The position numbers and the translations under genes are program-made. The notes beneath the pieces are model-generated. The model was given only the letters and a program-made list of their open reading frames with translations. It was not told the origin of the DNA and did no database searches. Of a stretch of 6,625 bases of DNA, positions 4,565-6,625 are shown one piece after another (positions within the stretch are counted from its first letter, which is position 1; the number at the start of each line of letters is the position of its first letter). The DNA lies in assembly GCA_044868105.1 (NCBI GenBank), contig JBIOWC010000026.1:1-6625 (forward strand). The letters are read 5' to 3'. The stretch comes from JBFMDH01 sp044868105 (GTDB taxonomy: Bacteria > Acidobacteriota > Blastocatellia > UBA7656).

Positions 4565-6625
4565 ATGCAAAAAAGCAAATGGATAAACGGCTTTTTAATT
4601 TTACTTTTATTTTTATGCCAGGTGCCTCAGGGGAGCGCGCAAACGGGCGCCAGACTCACGGGAACCGTGACCATCGGCGACAGTGGCGCGCCGGTTCACA
4701 ACGTGACCATCACCATTTTGCAGCTCAAACGCTCGGTTGAAACCGATGATGAAGGCAAGTACGAATTTAAGGATGTGCCGCCGGGAACCTATGACGTGTT
4801 GGCGCACCTGCACCGCTTTCCCGACGTAACCAAAAATGTTCAGCTCGTTGCCGGGGCGAACCTCAGCGCCGATTTTCAATTAACCTTAACCGTGAAAGAG
4901 GAAGTGACGATAACCGCTACCGGAAGCGACGAAATTTCCGCCACTTCTATTTCATCGGTTTCGTCGCTCGGCGCCCTCGAAATTGCCCAGAAAAATCCGG
5001 TATCGCTCGGTGAAGCTCTGGATAACGAAATCGGGGTTGCCAAACGCAGTTCCGGTCCGGGCAATGCGCGACCGGTGATTCGCGGTTTCGATGGCGACCG
5101 TATACTGGTTTTACAAGATGGCGAACGCACAGGTTCGCTCGCCTCGCAATCGGGTGACCACGCTGAACCGATAGAGATTTTATCGGTTGAGAAACTGGAA
5201 GTCGTGAAAGGCCCGGCGACGCTGCTTTACGGCAGCAACGCCATGGGCGGGGTCGTCAATGCGGTGACCGGGCACGAAGAGGCTCATAAAGGCGTACACG
5301 GATATTTGACCGGCATCCTCGGTTCAAATAAAGGGCAATTCGGCGCCAGCGGCGGTATCGAATTCGGCACCCTGCACTGGTTGTTCTGGGGCAACGGCGG
5401 CAGCCAGCGCAGCGACGATTACGAAAGCCCGCGCGGGACGGTGTTCAATTCTTTTACGCGCTCGGCGCATGGCTCGGGCGGCTTCGGGTACTACCAGAAA
5501 AAAAGCTTTTTTAGCTTGAACTATGACTACAGTAAAAGCCGCTACGGCATTCCTTACGATGTCAACGACCCGAACGCCGAGATTGTCGGATTGAATCCGC
5601 AAAAACACAGTGCGCGGTTCAATTTTGGCTTGCGCGATCTGGACGCTTTTATCAACTCGGCAAAATTTTCGCTGCAATATATTGATTACCAACACAGCGA
5701 ATTCGACCTCACGACGAAGGTCATCAACACAACCTTTAAAAACAAAACTCTGGTTTATGACGGCTGGTTCGATCAGAAAAAGCTTGGTAAATATTCCGGT
5801 ACTTTTGGCTTCTGGGGCTTGCATAGAGATTTCGACAGTTCTGGTGAAGAAGCGCTTACCCCGCCAACCAGGCAAAATTCGCTGGCGGTTTTTGGACTGC
5901 AAAAATTCGATTTCGAGCATTTCGGTTTGCAACTGGGCGGACGCGTCGAACGCAATGCCTACGATACGGACGTGCTCAGTGACCGTTCGTTTACCGGTTT
6001 TTCAGGCGCCATCGGCGCGCGCGTGCCGACCTGGGCGGGCGGCGCCTTCGTAGCCAATTACTCGCACAGCTATCGCGCTCCGTCAATTGAGGAGCTTTAT
6101 AACAACGGGCCGCATCCGGGTAATGGGGTTTTTGAAATCGGCAGTGAAAATCTCAAACGGGAAGGTAGCGACGGCCTTGAACTCGGGCTGCGCCATTCGT
6201 CGAACCGGTTAAAAGGCGAGTTCAATCTCTTCTACTACCATTTCCAGGATTTCGTTTTTCTGGCTCCGACGGGCGACCTCGAAGACAATTTGCCGATTGC
6301 TGAATACCGTCAAGGCAACAGCCGGTTTACGGGAGCCGAAGTGCAACTCTCGGTGGCTTTGCATAACAATGTCTGGTTCAACAGCGGGCTCGATTATGTG
6401 AACGCCGAACTGACAGATACCAACACGCCGCTGCCGCGCATTCCGCCGCTGCGCGGCCGGCTGGGCTTTGATTTTAATTATAAGGGCCTGGCGATTTCAC
6501 CCGAGGTTGTGATGGCCAAAGACCAGGATCGTCTCTTTCCGCTGGAAACCCGCACCGGCGGATACACGGTCTTCAATCTGAAGGGCAGTTATACGTTGAC
6601 GGGGCAACACCTCGTTCATGTCTTT
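4565..6625 (+). CDS. TonB-dependent outer-membrane receptor, ZnuD-like, 3' end beyond the window
   Basis: The 687 codons present encode an outer-membrane receptor that imports a substrate using TonB energy; the stop lies past the window end. A signal peptide (core at about residues 10-19) probably ends near GSAQ (23-26). A carboxypeptidase-regulatory-like domain follows (about 29-108, with ETDDEGKYEFKDVPPGTYDV), then a TonB box-like EEVTITATG (112-120). The plug (about 120-235) contains RPVIRGFDGDRILVLQDGER, GDHAEP (Asp198, His199) and VVKGPATLLYGSNAMGGVVN. The beta-barrel starts near 245. The barrel motif YRAPSIEELYNNGPHPGNG, with His517, and then FEIGSENLKRE matches the pattern of the ZnuD zinc-receptor group, as does the plug Asp-His pair. 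His237, His241 and His245 form an H-x3-H-x3-H cluster at the plug-barrel junction. No signalling (STN) domain is present, so it is not a FecA-type transducer. Zinc is the likely substrate; another transition metal is possible. Perhaps 50-100 residues are missing. Confidence 0.92.
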   Translation, partial: MQKSKWINGFLILLLFLCQVPQGSAQTGARLTGTVTIGDSGAPVHNVTITILQLKRSVETDDEGKYEFKDVPPGTYDVLAHLHRFPDVTKNVQLVAGANLSADFQLTLTVKEEVTITATGSDEISATSISSVSSLGALEIAQKNPVSLGEALDNEIGVAKRSSGPGNARPVIRGFDGDRILVLQDGERTGSLASQSGDHAEPIEILSVEKLEVVKGPATLLYGSNAMGGVVNAVTGHEEAHKGVHGYLTGILGSNKGQFGASGGIEFGTLHWLFWGNGGSQRSDDYESPRGTVFNSFTRSAHGSGGFGYYQKKSFFSLNYDYSKSRYGIPYDVNDPNAEIVGLNPQKHSARFNFGLRDLDAFINSAKFSLQYIDYQHSEFDLTTKVINTTFKNKTLVYDGWFDQKKLGKYSGTFGFWGLHRDFDSSGEEALTPPTRQNSLAVFGLQKFDFEHFGLQLGGRVERNAYDTDVLSDRSFTGFSGAIGARVPTWAGGAFVANYSHSYRAPSIEELYNNGPHPGNGVFEIGSENLKREGSDGLELGLRHSSNRLKGEFNLFYYHFQDFVFLAPTGDLEDNLPIAEYRQGNSRFTGAEVQLSVALHNNVWFNSGLDYVNAELTDTNTPLPRIPPLRGRLGFDFNYKGLAISPEVVMAKDQDRLFPLETRTGGYTVFNLKGSYTLTGQHLVHVF

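Noticed and set aside
4340..4740. Two short + strand frames spanning the gap between the DUF2946-like gene and the receptor.
   Set aside because: They overlap the ends of both real genes in other frames, and neither has a ribosome-binding site or a recognisable motif.
5324..5932. A 202-codon open frame on the - strand within the receptor gene.
   Set aside because: It is fully antisense to a strongly supported TonB-dependent receptor and shows no domain of its own.
77..6625. A FecI/FecR/FecA-type iron-signalling system, since a sigma factor and a TonB receptor share the window.
   Set aside because: The anti-sigma factor is the zinc-finger type rather than FecR-like, and the receptor's N-terminal extension is a carboxypeptidase-regulatory-like domain rather than an STN signalling domain. 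The genes are also 2.3 kb apart.

Overview
The window reads as one stretch of a mid-GC bacterial chromosome, most likely an Acidobacteriota of the Blastocatellia type. The support for this is indirect: an outer-membrane receptor that starts with a carboxypeptidase-regulatory-like domain and an EEVTITATG-type TonB box, several secreted proteins of no recognised family, and short REP-like repeats between genes. All recognised genes are on the + strand. No RNA gene, CRISPR array or intact transposase was seen.

Bases 1-2186 are a signalling cluster. A plausible ECF-type promoter precedes an ECF sigma factor (77-604). After a 127-base gap comes a membrane-anchored zinc-binding anti-sigma factor (732-1211) with a Cys3 / His28-x3-Cys32-x2-Cys35 motif. 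Twelve bases after its stop begins a membrane-anchored or exported protein of unknown function (1224-2186), whose Shine-Dalgarno sequence overlaps the anti-sigma stop codon. The likely logic is that the anti-sigma factor holds the sigma factor at the membrane until an envelope or redox signal releases it. The third gene would be an output or accessory part of the same circuit.

Bases 2187-3619 hold an AT-rich spacer with two small hairpins, then a secreted putative zinc metalloprotease (2306-3619) with HELFH and a downstream NEGLAEYTG motif. Its C-terminal domain is not recognised.

Bases 3620-4040 are non-coding and repeat-rich. They hold an 88-base imperfect palindrome built partly from 9-base CGGATAAAG-like units, a tandem pair of 25-base AT-rich repeats, and a perfect 12-base palindrome just upstream of the next gene.

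Bases 4041-6625 look like a metal-uptake module. It has a small exported His/Cys-rich DUF2946-like protein with a TTG start, followed by a TonB-dependent receptor that runs off the window end. The receptor's plug has a GDHAEP motif and its barrel has ELYNNGPHPGNGVFEIG, which resemble the ZnuD zinc-receptor group. Together the two genes suggest transport of zinc or another transition metal across the outer membrane.

The most useful leads are the third gene of the sigma cluster, the unclassified metalloprotease, the DUF2946-like/ZnuD-like pair and the intergenic repeats. No clearly unprecedented multi-gene system is visible.
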